A stretch of DNA of 64,000 nt, from positions 52,171,386 through 52,235,385 of the forward strand of contig CM049322.1 of the NCBI GenBank assembly GCA_026874595.1, read 5' to 3'. Positions 36,935 to 47,540 of the stretch are shown piece by piece. Source of the DNA: Sipunculus nudus. Lineage: Eukaryota > Annelida > Sipuncula > Golfingiida > Sipunculidae. The first letter of the stretch is position 1, and each line of letters opens with the position of its first letter. A program made the translations under genes and the position numbers. The notes under the pieces were generated by a model that searched no databases, was not told the DNA's origin, and saw nothing but the letters and a program-made list of their open reading frames with translations.

Positions 36935-39853
36935 CAAGTGACCCATGGGTCATGACGCTTAGCTGACTGGGAAGAGATTTGCAAAAGGAAACTTTATCAT
37001 CTGAATGGTAGTATATAATCATTGAACTGAAGCATCAAATAGATTAACCAACAGGCTGAGATTGTGTCTGTATTAATATACCTCAAAAATAGAGAAAAAA
37101 TGCGTAAAAATACAGGTGGCTCCACCAGTCTGCAGAAACTAATAAAAACACTTAATGGTCAATATCCATGCAAAGAAGCATGGTGGTCTCTGGATTAGTT
37201 GTTCAGATACTTCAGCTTTTGTATCAAATTTTCCATTATTCTGAGGGATACTTTGGAGTCCTATAGCTTGAAGGATATGGGTAACAGAGACCTAATTTCA
37301 GGTTTCCACAGAAACTTTTCATTGGCCTCCTTGCATGACAAGAATGAAGATTCTAGGTCCAGTTGTTACAATTTGTACCCTGTTGACAGATAACCACATC
37401 TTTAAAGGTCTCAGAAAAAGAGAAATTAATTCATGAAAATTTGAAAAAAAAATAGAGGTGGTGCACCCAGTCTGCTGAAACTGACGGAACACGTCATGAT
37501 CAATATGTATGCCAGAAATCATGAGCATCAGTGTTGTAGTTATTGAGATACTGGAGTTTTTGTATCAAATTTTTCATTATTCTGGGGGGTATTTGGAGCC
37601 ATAAAGCTTGATGGATATGGGTAACAGAGACCTAATTTCAGGTTTCTATGGAGATTTTTTATAGGTCTCCCTTTGTGTTAAGAATGAAGATTCTATAGGT
37701 CCAGTTGTTATGATTTGTGCCCTGTTAACAGATGATCATATCTTTAAAGGTCTCAAAAATAGAGAAAAAATTCGAAAAAAAAGCCCGAACAAATACATGT
37801 GGTGCCACCAGTCTGCAGAAACTGATTTAACACTCCATGTTCAATATCCATACTAACAATTATGGTTATCTCTGCATTAGTTGTTCTGATACTTCAGCTT
37901 TTGTATCAAATTTTCCATCATTCTGAGCTGTACTTTGGAGTGCCACAGCTCAAAGGATATGGGTAACAGAGACCTAATTTCAGTTTTCCATGGAGACTTT
38001 TCATGGGTCTCACTGTGTTAAGAATGAAGATTCTAGGTCTGGTCTTTACAAATTGAACCCTGTTGACAGATAACTACATCCTTAAAGGTCTCAAAAATAG
38101 AGAAAAAAAATTGTAAAAATTTGAAAAATACAGGTGGCGCCACCAGTCTGCAGAAACTGATGAAACATCTCATGATCAATATGTATGCCAAAAATCATCA
38201 GTGATGTAGTTAAAGAGATATTGAAGTTTTTGTATGAAATTTTTGACTATTCTGGAGGGTACTTTGGGTCCCCATAGCTCGAAGGATATAGGTAACAGAG
38301 ACCTAATTTCTTGTTTCCATGGAGACTTTTCATAGGCCTCTCAGAATTTCAAGAATGAAGATTCTAGGTCCAGTCTTTAGGATTTGGGCCCTGTTAACAT
38401 ATGTCCACATTTTCAAAGGTCTCAAAAATAGAGAAAAAAATTCGTAAAAAATACAGGTGGCGCCACCAGTCTGCAGGAACAGATGGAACCTCTCATGATC
38501 AATAAGTATACAAAAAATCATGACCATCAGTGATGGAGTTAATGAGATATTGAAGTTTTTGTCTGAAATTTTTGACTATTCTGACTATTTTGACTATTTT
38601 GACTATGGGGGTACTTTGGGGCCCCATAGCTCAAAGGATATGGGTAACAGAGACCTAATTTCTGGTTTCCATGGAGACTTTTCATAGGCCTCTCAGAATG
38701 TCAAGAATGAAGATTCTAGGTCCAGTCTTTAGGATTTGGGCCCTGTTAACATATGTCCACATTTTTAAAGATCTCAAAAATAGAGAAAAAAATTCGTAAA
38801 AAAAATAAAAAAATACAGGTGGCGCCACCAGTCTGCAGGAACAGATGGAACCTCTCATGATCAATAAGTATACAAAAATCATGACCATCAGTGATGGAGT
38901 TAATGAGATATTGAAGTTTTTGTCTGAAATTTTTGACTATTCTGGGGGGATACTTTGGGGCCCCATAGCTCGAAGGATATAGGTAACAGAGACCTAATTT
39001 CTGGTTTCCATGGAGACTTTTCATAGGCCTCTCAGAATTTCAAGAATGAAGATTCTAGGTCCAGTCTTTAGGATTTGGGCCCTGTTAACATATGTCCACA
39101 TTTTCAAAGGTCTCAAAAATAGAGAAAAAAATTCGTAAAAAAATACAGGTGGCGCCACCAGTCTGCAGGAACAGATGGAACCTCTCATGATCAATAAGTA
39201 TACAAAAAATCATGACCATCAGTGATGGAGTTAATGAGATATTGAAGTTTTTGTCTGAAATTTTTGACTATTCTGACTATTTTGACTATTTTGACTATGG
39301 GGGTACTTTGGGGCCCCATAGCTCAAAGGATATGGGTAACAGAGACCTAATTTCTGGTTTCCATGAAGACCCTTCATAGGTCTCTCAGAATGTAAAGAAT
39401 GAAGATTCTAGGTCCAGTCTTTACGATTTGTGCTATGTTAACAGATGTCCACATATTAAAGGTCTCAAAAATAGAGAAAAAAATTCATAAAAAATCGAAA
39501 AATACAGGTGGCACCACCAGTCTGCAGGAACTGATGGAACATCTCATGATCAATATGTATGCCAAAAATCATGACTATCAGTGATGGAGTTAATGAGATA
39601 TTGAAGTTTTTGTATGAAATTTTTGACTATTCTGGGGGGTACTTTGGGGCCCCCATAGCTCAAAGGATATGGGTAACAGAGACCTAATTCCCGGTTTCCA
39701 AGGAGATTTTTCATGGACCTCTCTGGATATAAAGTAAGAAAAATTCAGGTCAAGAGGTTACGATTTGTGCCTTGTTAACGGACAGATGGCCGGACGGACG
39801 ACGGACAAAGAGTGATCCCTATAGCTCAGATGACTTACAGTCAGCTGAGCTAA
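36935..39853 (+). mobile_element. Nested Helitron-like element (2.9 kb) with eight ~330-bp modules
   Basis: The head CAAGTGACCCATGGGTCATG follows 'aaatgctgagaaaaa'. The tail GTCAGCTGAGCTAA precedes 'caagctgtgaaaatt'. The related L5 sequence reads 'aaatgctaacaaaaacatgc' then 'tgtgaaaatt' at 46878-46907, which fixes the ends and shows no target duplication. The tail carries GACGGACGACGGACAAAG and the hairpin AGCTCAGATGAC...CAGTCAGCTGAGCT. Confidence 0.9.
37080..39770 (+). repeat. ~330-bp module array with a 687-bp higher-order repeat
   Basis: The mark 'ccaccagtctgcag' occurs near 37122, 37463, 37806, 38141, 38466, 38826, 39153 and 39514. Most modules contain the 12-bp perfect palindrome GGTGGCGCCACC or a one-step variant. 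The blocks at about 38330-38680 and 39017-39365 are nearly identical, including an unusual 'ttgactattttgactatttt' expansion, which gives a two-module unit of 687 bp. Confidence 0.93.
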
Positions 39854-40516
39854 CAAGCTGTGAAAATTGAATCAACAGCAGGTACAGGAAAAAAATGTGC
39901 CATGGTCAATTATGGGCAAAATTCAAGGTAATAATTTCATATTTATGCTAATAAATTCAGATCTAATTTTGAGTATACAACTGAATCTTGATTAAATATA
40001 GTTACATACCTGAAAAAAAGTCTCATTAATCAGCTTCAGTAATTCTCAAGTTATAGGAGTAAATAGATTTCCTGAATTTTTACAAAGTGCATTATGTTTG
40101 GGCCCATAACTTCAAGAATTTATAAAATATTGAACTAATTTCTGGTATGTACATAGGAAATATATAGAGAAATTAATATATTAAAAATGATCAATATCAG
40201 AATAGTGGTTTTAATATAAGGCAGTCTTGAAGTGTAACAATTGGTTTTTAATGGAAAACTGATGTTTTTCTTAATATTTTGAAGAAATGAAGTCCGATTG
40301 ACCCAATTTTTGGTATTGTAGGAGATTTTTGGGACATCTAATGGTATGCTGAATTTCAGATTCGTAGGACCAAAGGTTTCAAAACATGCCAGTTTAACAG
40401 ACGGATGGACAGACGGACAGACAGACGGCAGACGGACAAAGGACCACGACTATAGCTCAGATGACTTATAGTCAGCTGAGCTAAAAACTGTTTGCCTTAC
40501 AAAATTACAAACTTAC

Positions 40517-40567
40517 ACATTATGTACTCCAGTTCTTGTATTGTCAATTGATGGTTGTTCACAGCAT
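40517..40567 (-). CDS. Coding exon 2 of the 429-residue gene (51 nt, phase 1-1)
   Basis: The acceptor is TTTATATTTTCAG (AG at 40569-40568) and the donor is GTGTAAGTTT with GTAAGT at 40516-40511. It translates to AVNNHQLTIQELEYIM with one base left for the next codon. Joined to exon 3 it yields YIMCVSADCMQKC without a stop. It is too short to be found as an ORF; it was identified from splice signals and phase agreement with its neighbours. Confidence 0.72.
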
Positions 40568-42340
40568 CTGAAAATATAAAATGCAAAGTTATAAATACAC
40601 CTTAAACAAGTCACCACAAAAGTTTGGGGCTAACTTTACCCTTATTTATAATAAATCAACTATGTATTGTATTAGGCAATGTTGATATACATTGCACAAC
40701 CTACTCCTTCAAAGAAATATTCTCATAATACAGTAATTTTCTCACAATAATAGGCTAAAGACTTTTATGATTCCATCACTCTGTAACTGTATACTGTGAT
40801 TGCCTTTATATCAGTGGGGCAGTATATTTAGCAGTTTTCTATATTTTCAGAGTTTCACAGGGTTCCCCCCCCCGCCAAGTCAATCATTATATATAATTAT
40901 TTAAAATTATATCAAAGACTTCATTCACTGAAATCTCTCATAATCCATTTGGCTTAGGACCTGGAGGAACAGCCCAAAACTGTTGTTGGTGTACCACTGA
41001 ACTCTGATAGGCCCAGCTTACTGGTAGTCAATGTGGACTGTCCCAGGGGTTTCTCACACCTTCCAGTGGTCTGCTTGTATCAAGTACAGGACTTACAAGA
41101 GCCTCAGCTCATAACACTCATTAGTTTAAGTGTACAAAATCAATCTGTGACAAAATTACCATGTAATCTGAGGTCTTGTTTGTTCCTGGAGATTGCCACT
41201 GATGAGAGTACGTCACTCATTAGTTTAAATACTCTTTATAATCCCAATAATCACCAAAATTAACAGACATCACTTTGTTGCTATAGCAACCAAAAATGAT
41301 TGCCAGGTCATATGCACAGTTGCAACATCGTAGAATGCACAGATCTTCCAAAGAATGACTCGGTCAGCAAACTGGAGCCCTAACATCAGCAAGAAATGTT
41401 GGGGGAATGACTTGCCAATGACCTCCCTGGATGTCATATTAGGTTCTAGGTTCCATGTACAATAGTAAAGTTTTATTTACTGTCTGACTGCCTGGGTGTT
41501 CATAATCATAAGTTTGGCCAGTTGTTTGCATAGTTTAGTTCACCATGACCTAGTTTCAGGTTTCCAAGGAGATCTGGCCAGAACTTTCTTGCATTTTGTG
41601 TCAATTTGCACCCTGATGAATGGGTGCTCAAAATTATGCTTTTTGGCCAGCAGCTCACAAAACAGAGGTTTTCATGACCTAATTTCAAGTTTTCATGGAG
41701 ATTCGGACAAGAATTTCAGGTTAATTATGTTAGAAATTTCCAGGTCAAAGAGATACAATTAGTTCCTTGCCTGCTTGTCTGAAAATCATGTTTTTTCAGC
41801 AGTTACTTGCAAAAAAATAGGTTATAATGACCTAGGTAAAAATTTCCATGATAATTTGCACAGAACTTCCCTTTATATTGTGTTAGAGGATTCTGGGCCT
41901 AATGGATACAATTTGAGCCCATCTGACTTACAGCATGCACAAATCTTGTTTTCAGTAAAATCAAGCTTAAAGAATATAGGTCACAGGGTCCTTATTTCAT
42001 GTTAACAAGGACATCAATTTACTTAGCCACTTCTAACTTGATATCATGAATCTGAAGCCACCAATGATACAAAGACAACCACAATATATTCTCAAAGACT
42101 AAATGGGTTCTATGAAAATGCTATATCTACAGATAACTCCTAATAGGCCAACAGTTTTAAATGGAGAATCTATGTTATATAGTTTAAATTATATTTTGAT
42201 CAGTTCTGTAGCAAAACAAGGTTTAGACATCTAAACACACCATAACATTAAATATACAGCATGTTGTGCATGCAAAGATTATTGGTTCTTTGTAAATCAA
42301 CATAATATGCAAAACCAAATAAGAGTGGAAATCTACTCAC
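40568..42340 (+). repeat. Intron 1 with decayed 145-165-bp modules (41390-42010)
   Basis: 41390-42010 has 'cttgccaatgacctccctgg', 'caccatgacctagtttcagg' and 'gaggattctgggcctaatgg', matching the modules at 15000-17890 but without an obvious head or tail. 40571-41389 and 42011-42340 hold nothing recognised apart from a poly-C run at 40866. The ORFs at 41033-41263 and 41496-42005 are repeat or chance frames. Confidence 0.6.
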
Positions 42341-42377
42341 TGTCCAGGGCACCACGTAATTGTTGTACTGTTGTCAT
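42341..42377 (-). CDS. Coding exon 1 of the 429-residue gene with the proposed start codon
   Basis: The full exon is 42382-42341 (42 nt), after the acceptor TTTCTTTTCTTTCCAG and before donor GTGAGT at 42340-42335. The ATG at 42377-42375 lies in AAACATGA with A at -3. It encodes MTTVQQLRGALD plus one base, and splicing to exon 2 gives ALDNAVNNHQLT. Together the four exons total 1290 nt, exactly 430 codons including the stop. An upstream coding exon cannot be excluded, because the frame is still open for the five bases before the ATG. Confidence 0.66.
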
Positions 42378-42382
42378 GTTTA

Positions 42383-43151
42383 CTGGAAAGAAAAGAAATA
42401 TAAGTACAGCTGTAGAATTATTTCCAACAAATCAAGTTCTCCTCATGGCCAACCCAGGATACTTTAAATTAGGTTCCTGAAAGGTATGCAGCGCTTTTGT
42501 CAGATACCCAGATAGCGCTGCGCAGTGGGACCATCGCTGAAACGAACTTCCCATCAGCTAGCTGACTGAGGGCCAGGAATAGGCTCTGAGTGGCCATACA
42601 GTGGCTTTGTTGTAAAGCATCTGTATATGTATGTTTGCCTCTTCAATCATAATTCAGTTAAAATGGCTTTAAATTTCAGCCTTTGTTTTTGTAACACTGG
42701 TGGTCTGAATGTGGCTGCCGACAAAGGGGTGAAAGCTAGCAGCATGCTATCTTGGAACTTTTTAAAATATTTTATGAAATGGGGTTTACTAACTCCACAT
42801 GAAACTGATTCATTCATATGAGGTGCTTCTATAATTGACAGATAAAGGCTTTCATGCAATTGTGTAATCCCATTTGTGTATTCCTTAATTACCAGAATTA
42901 CCTCTTGTTATGAAAGTCAGGGTTCACATTTAAGGTAATTGCCCAGCAGCTTTCACTTGCCCTGTTTGAATTTTTATCATCAGCTGAGCTAAAAGTCAGT
43001 TTTCACTTATTAAATTTACTTTATGTTAAATTATGAATGTTGGATCATATCCCTGGAAATTCCATATATATATATATATATTTTTATATAAAATATTTTA
43101 AGGCTGTCTTAATATGATCATATGAATGCAACAACACTGATTGTCTCTTAC
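42383..43151. other. Intron upstream of exon 1; includes a CpG-containing patch and a stray element tail
   Basis: 42490-42560 is GC-richer, with a possible hairpin (AGCGCTTTTGTC...AGCGCTGCGC), and could belong to a promoter region. CAGCTGAGCTAAAA at 42981-42994 is a lone tail word of the Helitron-like family. An AT microsatellite lies at 43065-43082. Confidence 0.4.
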
Positions 43152-43242
43152 CTCTCTTCTTGTCTTTATCTGTTTCTTATTGGATGAATTGACCTATTTC
43201 TCTCCTTAGTTGGACACAAACTGTCTTGGGGGACTGTCTTTT
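43152..43242 (-). other. Candidate 5' UTR exon of the 429-residue gene (91 nt)
   Basis: The minus strand has a good acceptor (TTTTCCTTTTTCCAG) and donor (AGAG|GTAAGAG) bounding 91 nt. All three frames contain a stop, so it cannot be an internal coding exon. It sits 769 nt upstream of exon 1 on the same strand. Having an acceptor implies yet another exon farther upstream. The support is splice motifs only. Confidence 0.35.
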
Positions 43243-43264
43243 CTGGAAAAAGGAAAATTTAACT

Positions 43265-43545
43265 TTCAACACGTGTATGAGACTAAGGTATCTAAGATCT
43301 TTTGACAGTCAAACTTTCAGGCAGATTCATCTAAACACTCCTGGGACAAATGCATAGATCTATGTATTCTGTGAATATTTGATTATAGATGGTGGCACCT
43401 GTCATGTGTATGAGAAAGCTATCCAAGATGGATGTGCAAAATTCAAGGCCAATACATTGAACCTCTCCTGAGATACAAGTGAGTTTCATCCAAAGTATAT
43501 GCTCAGATAAAAGCCACACAAAAACAATTGCAGATTTGCATTCTC
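43265..43545 (+). repeat. ~300-bp module related to 31.5-32.9 kb
   Basis: 'ctaagatcttttgacagtca', 'catctaaacactcctgggac', 'gatggtggcacctgtcatgt' and 'agctatccaagatggatgtg' match the order seen at 31560-31860 and 32330-32880. Confidence 0.6.
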
Positions 43546-44605
43546 AACAAGTGACTCATGGGCCATGACACTAAACTGAATTTGATATGTACATGTATGT
43601 GATGCAGGCCTCAACGTTGATGTAATGATACGGTGAAAATGTTTAAAGAACCTCAAACAATGGGAAGAATGATTTCCTGAGTGCTCAAATCATGTGTTTT
43701 GCCCACATCTAAAAGAATATATGTCAAAAGTGACCTACAGTATTTTGTGATTTCTGAGGATAATTGCCCTGAACTTCATTTGATGTTAGGTTAGAAGGTT
43801 CAAGTTCCAACTGTTAGTTATATATAGGATTTGTGCCTATCTGACCCTCACATTGCTAAAATTATATTTCTCCCCCCCCCCCCCCCCCGCCCCCACAGCT
43901 CTGTGACTTAATTTTGGATTCCAAGGAAATCTGCCCAGTGCCCCTACTTCTGGATTTTACATTAGAAGGAAGTAAGTCCAACATTTAAGGTTAGTGTCCC
44001 GTCTGACTGTCTGGGGGTTCAAATTTATGTTTGGGCAAGCAGTTCATCAAATATGATGCACCATGGCCAAATTTCAGGTTTCCATGGAGATTTGCCTAAA
44101 AATCTCCCTGAAAATTAGTTGTTAGCTCAAATCATGTTTTTGGCTAGTAGCTGGCAGAACATAGATCACTAGCACCTAATTTGGTCAGAACATCCCTGGA
44201 TGTTAGTCGTTAGAAGGTTCCAAGCCTAACTGTTATGATCTATGACCCTCTGTCTTTCACAGTGCTAAAATCATGGTTTTCTTCATAGCTTAAGAATATA
44301 GGTCACACTGACCTAAGTTTATATATGGTTTAAGAAGACTTGCCTAGGACCTCTCTGGATGTACAGTTAGAAGTTTCCATGTTTGACAGATATGATTTGT
44401 GCCCTGATTACAGCCGGACACACGTACTGCAAGACAGCCAGATGAACAAAGGACAACATCAGATTGATCACTGATCACTTTGGCAGAGCTAAAAATGTGA
44501 CCTGATAACAGCCTCAAAGGGTGCAAGACAGCCTGATTGACAAACGACAACACTTGGGTGATCACTGTAGTTCAGGAGACTTAAAAAAGGTCTTCTGAGC
44601 TAAAA
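43546..44605 (+). mobile_element. Decayed Helitron-like element with 145-165-bp modules (about 1.05 kb)
   Basis: The head ACAAGTGACTCATGGGCCAT is at about 43547. The modules have 'caggtttccatggagatttg' and 'aagtttccatgtttgacag'. Two tail-like ends lie close together: GCAGAGCTAAAAATG near 44484-44498 and CTTCTGAGCTAAAAATATG near 44592-44610. The duplicated tail suggests a terminal repeat or two stacked copies. It contains a run of about 18 C at 43873. Confidence 0.65.
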
Positions 44606-44614
44606 ATATGAAAA

Positions 44615-47540
44615 ACAAGGGACCTATTGGTCACGACGCTCAGCTGTTATATATGATAAAAAATAAAAAAATATTTTTTAGAAATGAGGCACATGCTGGT
44701 TTTGTGTGGTAATAAATATAAGCTGTATTATGAGTTGTGGGTGTTTAGCTTATGTATGATTTTGATAGTATCTTTGGAGACAGGGAAGAGGACTGATTTC
44801 ATTTATTTTATAAACAAATGGAGTGCTATTGTCACACAGACTTTGACTTGGCCATATAACTTATAAGCAGAACATATAATATAAGAGTTTAACTATTTAT
44901 TTAAAAAATTACAAATATTGTCCCAAATATAATTTTTATTAAAAATAATAAGAGAATCATATGATTTTTTAAAATGAAATATAACTGATATGATTATTAA
45001 AATAATATTAAAGAATATATTCATGAATGCATTCATTAATACATTTTGAAAGTATTTGCACGAGTATTCATATACTTTCATTTTTACCTGAATTCCCATT
45101 CTTTATGCAAGAAATTTTATTATGGAGTACATAATCATATTCGTATTTAAATACAATAACAAAGTATTTGCACCATGTCTGGTATTTATTCAGTTTTCAC
45201 CAAACAATGATTTTGAGAATCCAGAATATACAAAATTCACACATTTAAATAATGATCATAACACCTGGTTTTATGGCTTTTATTTATATTAAAAAATAAC
45301 TGTAAAAAATTCATTTTGGACTAATTTCACATCAATGTACACACTAGACACAGTAGGAATCTAGATTAATATTATCAACTGCATCTTTGTCTATCATTAA
45401 TTTCCTTCATATAATCCCTAGTGATTAGTAATGAATAATATGATTTACTTCTTTATCATTAAAAATGAACTGAAAAATGCCATAGGTGACTGCATGGTGT
45501 TATTTGGAATATGTGACATTCTACCCATCGATACAAGATTCTTATATCATCAGTAGCTGCAAGTTAATTTCCTGTTATTATAAACTAACAAATTCCTTTT
45601 CTATTTTTCTTTAATTTGTTATAAAAAAACAAGAAAAATTTATTAACTTATTGTTTATTGTTATGTTGTTGGTTAAAACTACTAGATGAGTTGGGTTGGA
45701 CACCTGGATCAACTGTGGCTGGCCATAAGCTGCCTGGATTCTCACCTCAAGCGTGCATAATTTGATGAAAGGTCAACAAGGTCAACATACAGGTGACTCA
45801 AGAGGGGCTGGAGAGAGCCAAAGTCTGACAGGGTCTCATAAAAACATTAATAAAAGCTACAATATTTGGCCAATTTCTTTCTGCTTTCTAAACTAAAAAG
45901 CTGAAATCTTTATGTGTGCATGATATGAAAATTATATCAACAGTGCTCTCAGGAAACAAACGTGCCATGGTCACAGTTGGGCAAAATTTAAGGTACTAAT
46001 TTTATATTTATACTAATAACTTATAAAATTTGAAAAATTCAGAACTAATTTTGGGTATTCAATTGAATCTTGATTAAATAATGTTACATCCCTGACAATA
46101 AAATCTTTAGCTTCAGCAATGCCCTTGTTAAGGGTGTAAATATATTTCTTGATTTTTACAAAGTGCATTATGTTTGGGCCCATAAGGCCAAAAAAAAAAT
46201 AAGGTATGGTTCTCAGGCACTTTTTTTCAGAAATCAGTGCGGGCGGGCGGTATTTTATTTTTGACCTTTTTTTGAGTGTCTCCATAAAAATATCATATGA
46301 TCAGGGAAAAGTATGAAAATAACAATTTTTTTTTTGCAAAACAGGGAAAAGCACTACATAAATTGTAATATTCATCTTCTTGAAAGATAAAAATCAAAAT
46401 AAAAATTGTTGATGCGGGGAGTAAAAATTGACGCGGGCGGTGCCTGAGAACCATACCTTTTATTTTTTTTGGCCTAACTTAAAAAAAAATACACAATACT
46501 GACATCATTTCTGGCATGTGCATAGCGAATGTATAGAAAAATATGTATATTATATATGATCAAAGTCAGATCAGTGGTTTTGATATTAGGCAGTCTTAAA
46601 GTGTAACAATGGGTTTTTAATGGAAAAATGAAGTTTTTCATTGATATCTCGAAGGAATTAAGTCCTAGTGACCAAATTCTTGGCATGGTAGGGGATTTTG
46701 GAGAAATCTAACTGTATGCCAAATTTAAGGAACTTAGAGCTGAAGCTCGGGAGCTGAGCTCTAGCAAACTGCATAACACTAGCTTTATGTAAACTGTATG
46801 TTACATGGTGCTTGAAAACTTGAATAAAATCTACAGTTTTTGATCAAGTGGATTCAAATTTTTGGTGTTAACAGTTGAAATGCTAACAAAAACATGCTGT
46901 GAAAATTAAATCCACAGCAGTTACAGCAAAAAAAACGTGCCATGGTCAAAGTTGGGCAAAATTTAAGGTACCAATTTTTTTTTTTTGCTAATATTTTAAA
47001 AAATTTAAAAGATTTTGATCTAATTTTGGGTATACAATTTAATTTTGATTAATAAAAGTAATATTACTGGAAAAAAAGTGCTTAGCTTTAACAAGTTTTG
47101 TGTTAAGTGATAAAATTTCTTTCCTGATTATTTACAAAATGCATTATGTTTGGGCCCATAACTTTTTTAAATTATATAATACAGACCTAATTTCTGGCAT
47201 GTACATAGGAATTATATAGAGGATTATTTATAGGAAATATGAGGAAAAACAGATGAGTGGTTTTGATATTAGGCAGTCCTGAAGTTTGAAAATAGGTTTT
47301 TAATAAAAAATTGAGGTTTTTCCTTAATTTCTCAAAGGAATGAAGTCGCAAAGACCCAGTTTTCGGCTTGGTAGGAGATCTTGGGGACATCTAACATTAT
47401 GCTGAATTTTGGATTCCTAGGTCTTACGGTTTCAAAACGTGCCACATCTACGGACGGACGGACGGACGGACGGACAGACGGACAGACGACGGACAATGGA
47501 CCACGACTATAGCTCAGATGACTTATAGTCAGCTGAGCTA
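44615..47540 (+). mobile_element. Long Helitron-like element L5 (2.9 kb)
   Basis: The head is ACAAGGGACCTATTGGTCAC. The tail at 47450-47540 is a GGAC-type microsatellite (five GGAC units), then 'gactatagctcagatgactt' and AGTCAGCTGAGCTAA. The body is shared with L4, including a duplicated internal segment beginning 'cgtgccatggtcacagttgg' (45960) and 'cgtgccatggtcaaagttgg' (46936). It is interrupted by the MITE at 46186-46474. No transposition-protein ORF is seen. Confidence 0.85.
46186..46474. mobile_element. 289-bp MITE with ~35-bp inverted ends and TAA target duplication
   Basis: The left end starts GGCC, an A-rich run, then AAGGTATGGTTCTCAGGCAC. The right end is the reverse complement (GTGCCTGAGAACCATACCTT, then a T-rich run and GGCC). 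TAA flanks both sides (46183-46185 and 46475-46477). The related L4 reads CCCATAACTT across the site with a single TAA, so L4 is an empty site. A 3-bp T/A target duplication with GG..CC ends points to a PIF/Harbinger-type element; this superfamily call is inference. The interior has GC-rich words (GCGGGCGGGCGG near 46237) and no coding capacity. Confidence 0.92.

Larger units (their letters stand above)
33591..40486 (+). mobile_element. Long Helitron-like element L4 (about 4.0 kb plus a 2.9-kb nested element)
   Basis: The head TCAAGGGACCCATGGGTC is at 33591. The tail at about 40395-40486 has a (GGACAGAC)n-type microsatellite, 'ctatagctcagatgacttat' and AGTCAGCTGAGCTAA. It shares body sequence with L5 (44615-47540): 'gcccataacttaaaacaatt', 'cagatcagtggttttgatat', and duplicated 'cgtgccatggtcaaagttgg'-type segments at 36300 and 39890. 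It lies antisense in intron 2, and its right end is 24 bp from coding exon 2. Confidence 0.75.

Noticed and set aside
40920-41270. Plus-strand ORF 41033-41263 as an exon
   Set aside because: It has no splice-site support, no recognisable family and lies in an intron on the opposite strand.
47450-47490. GGAC microsatellite as telomeric or coding repeat
   Set aside because: It is a variable-length part of the mobile-element tail in every copy and carries no open frame of interest.
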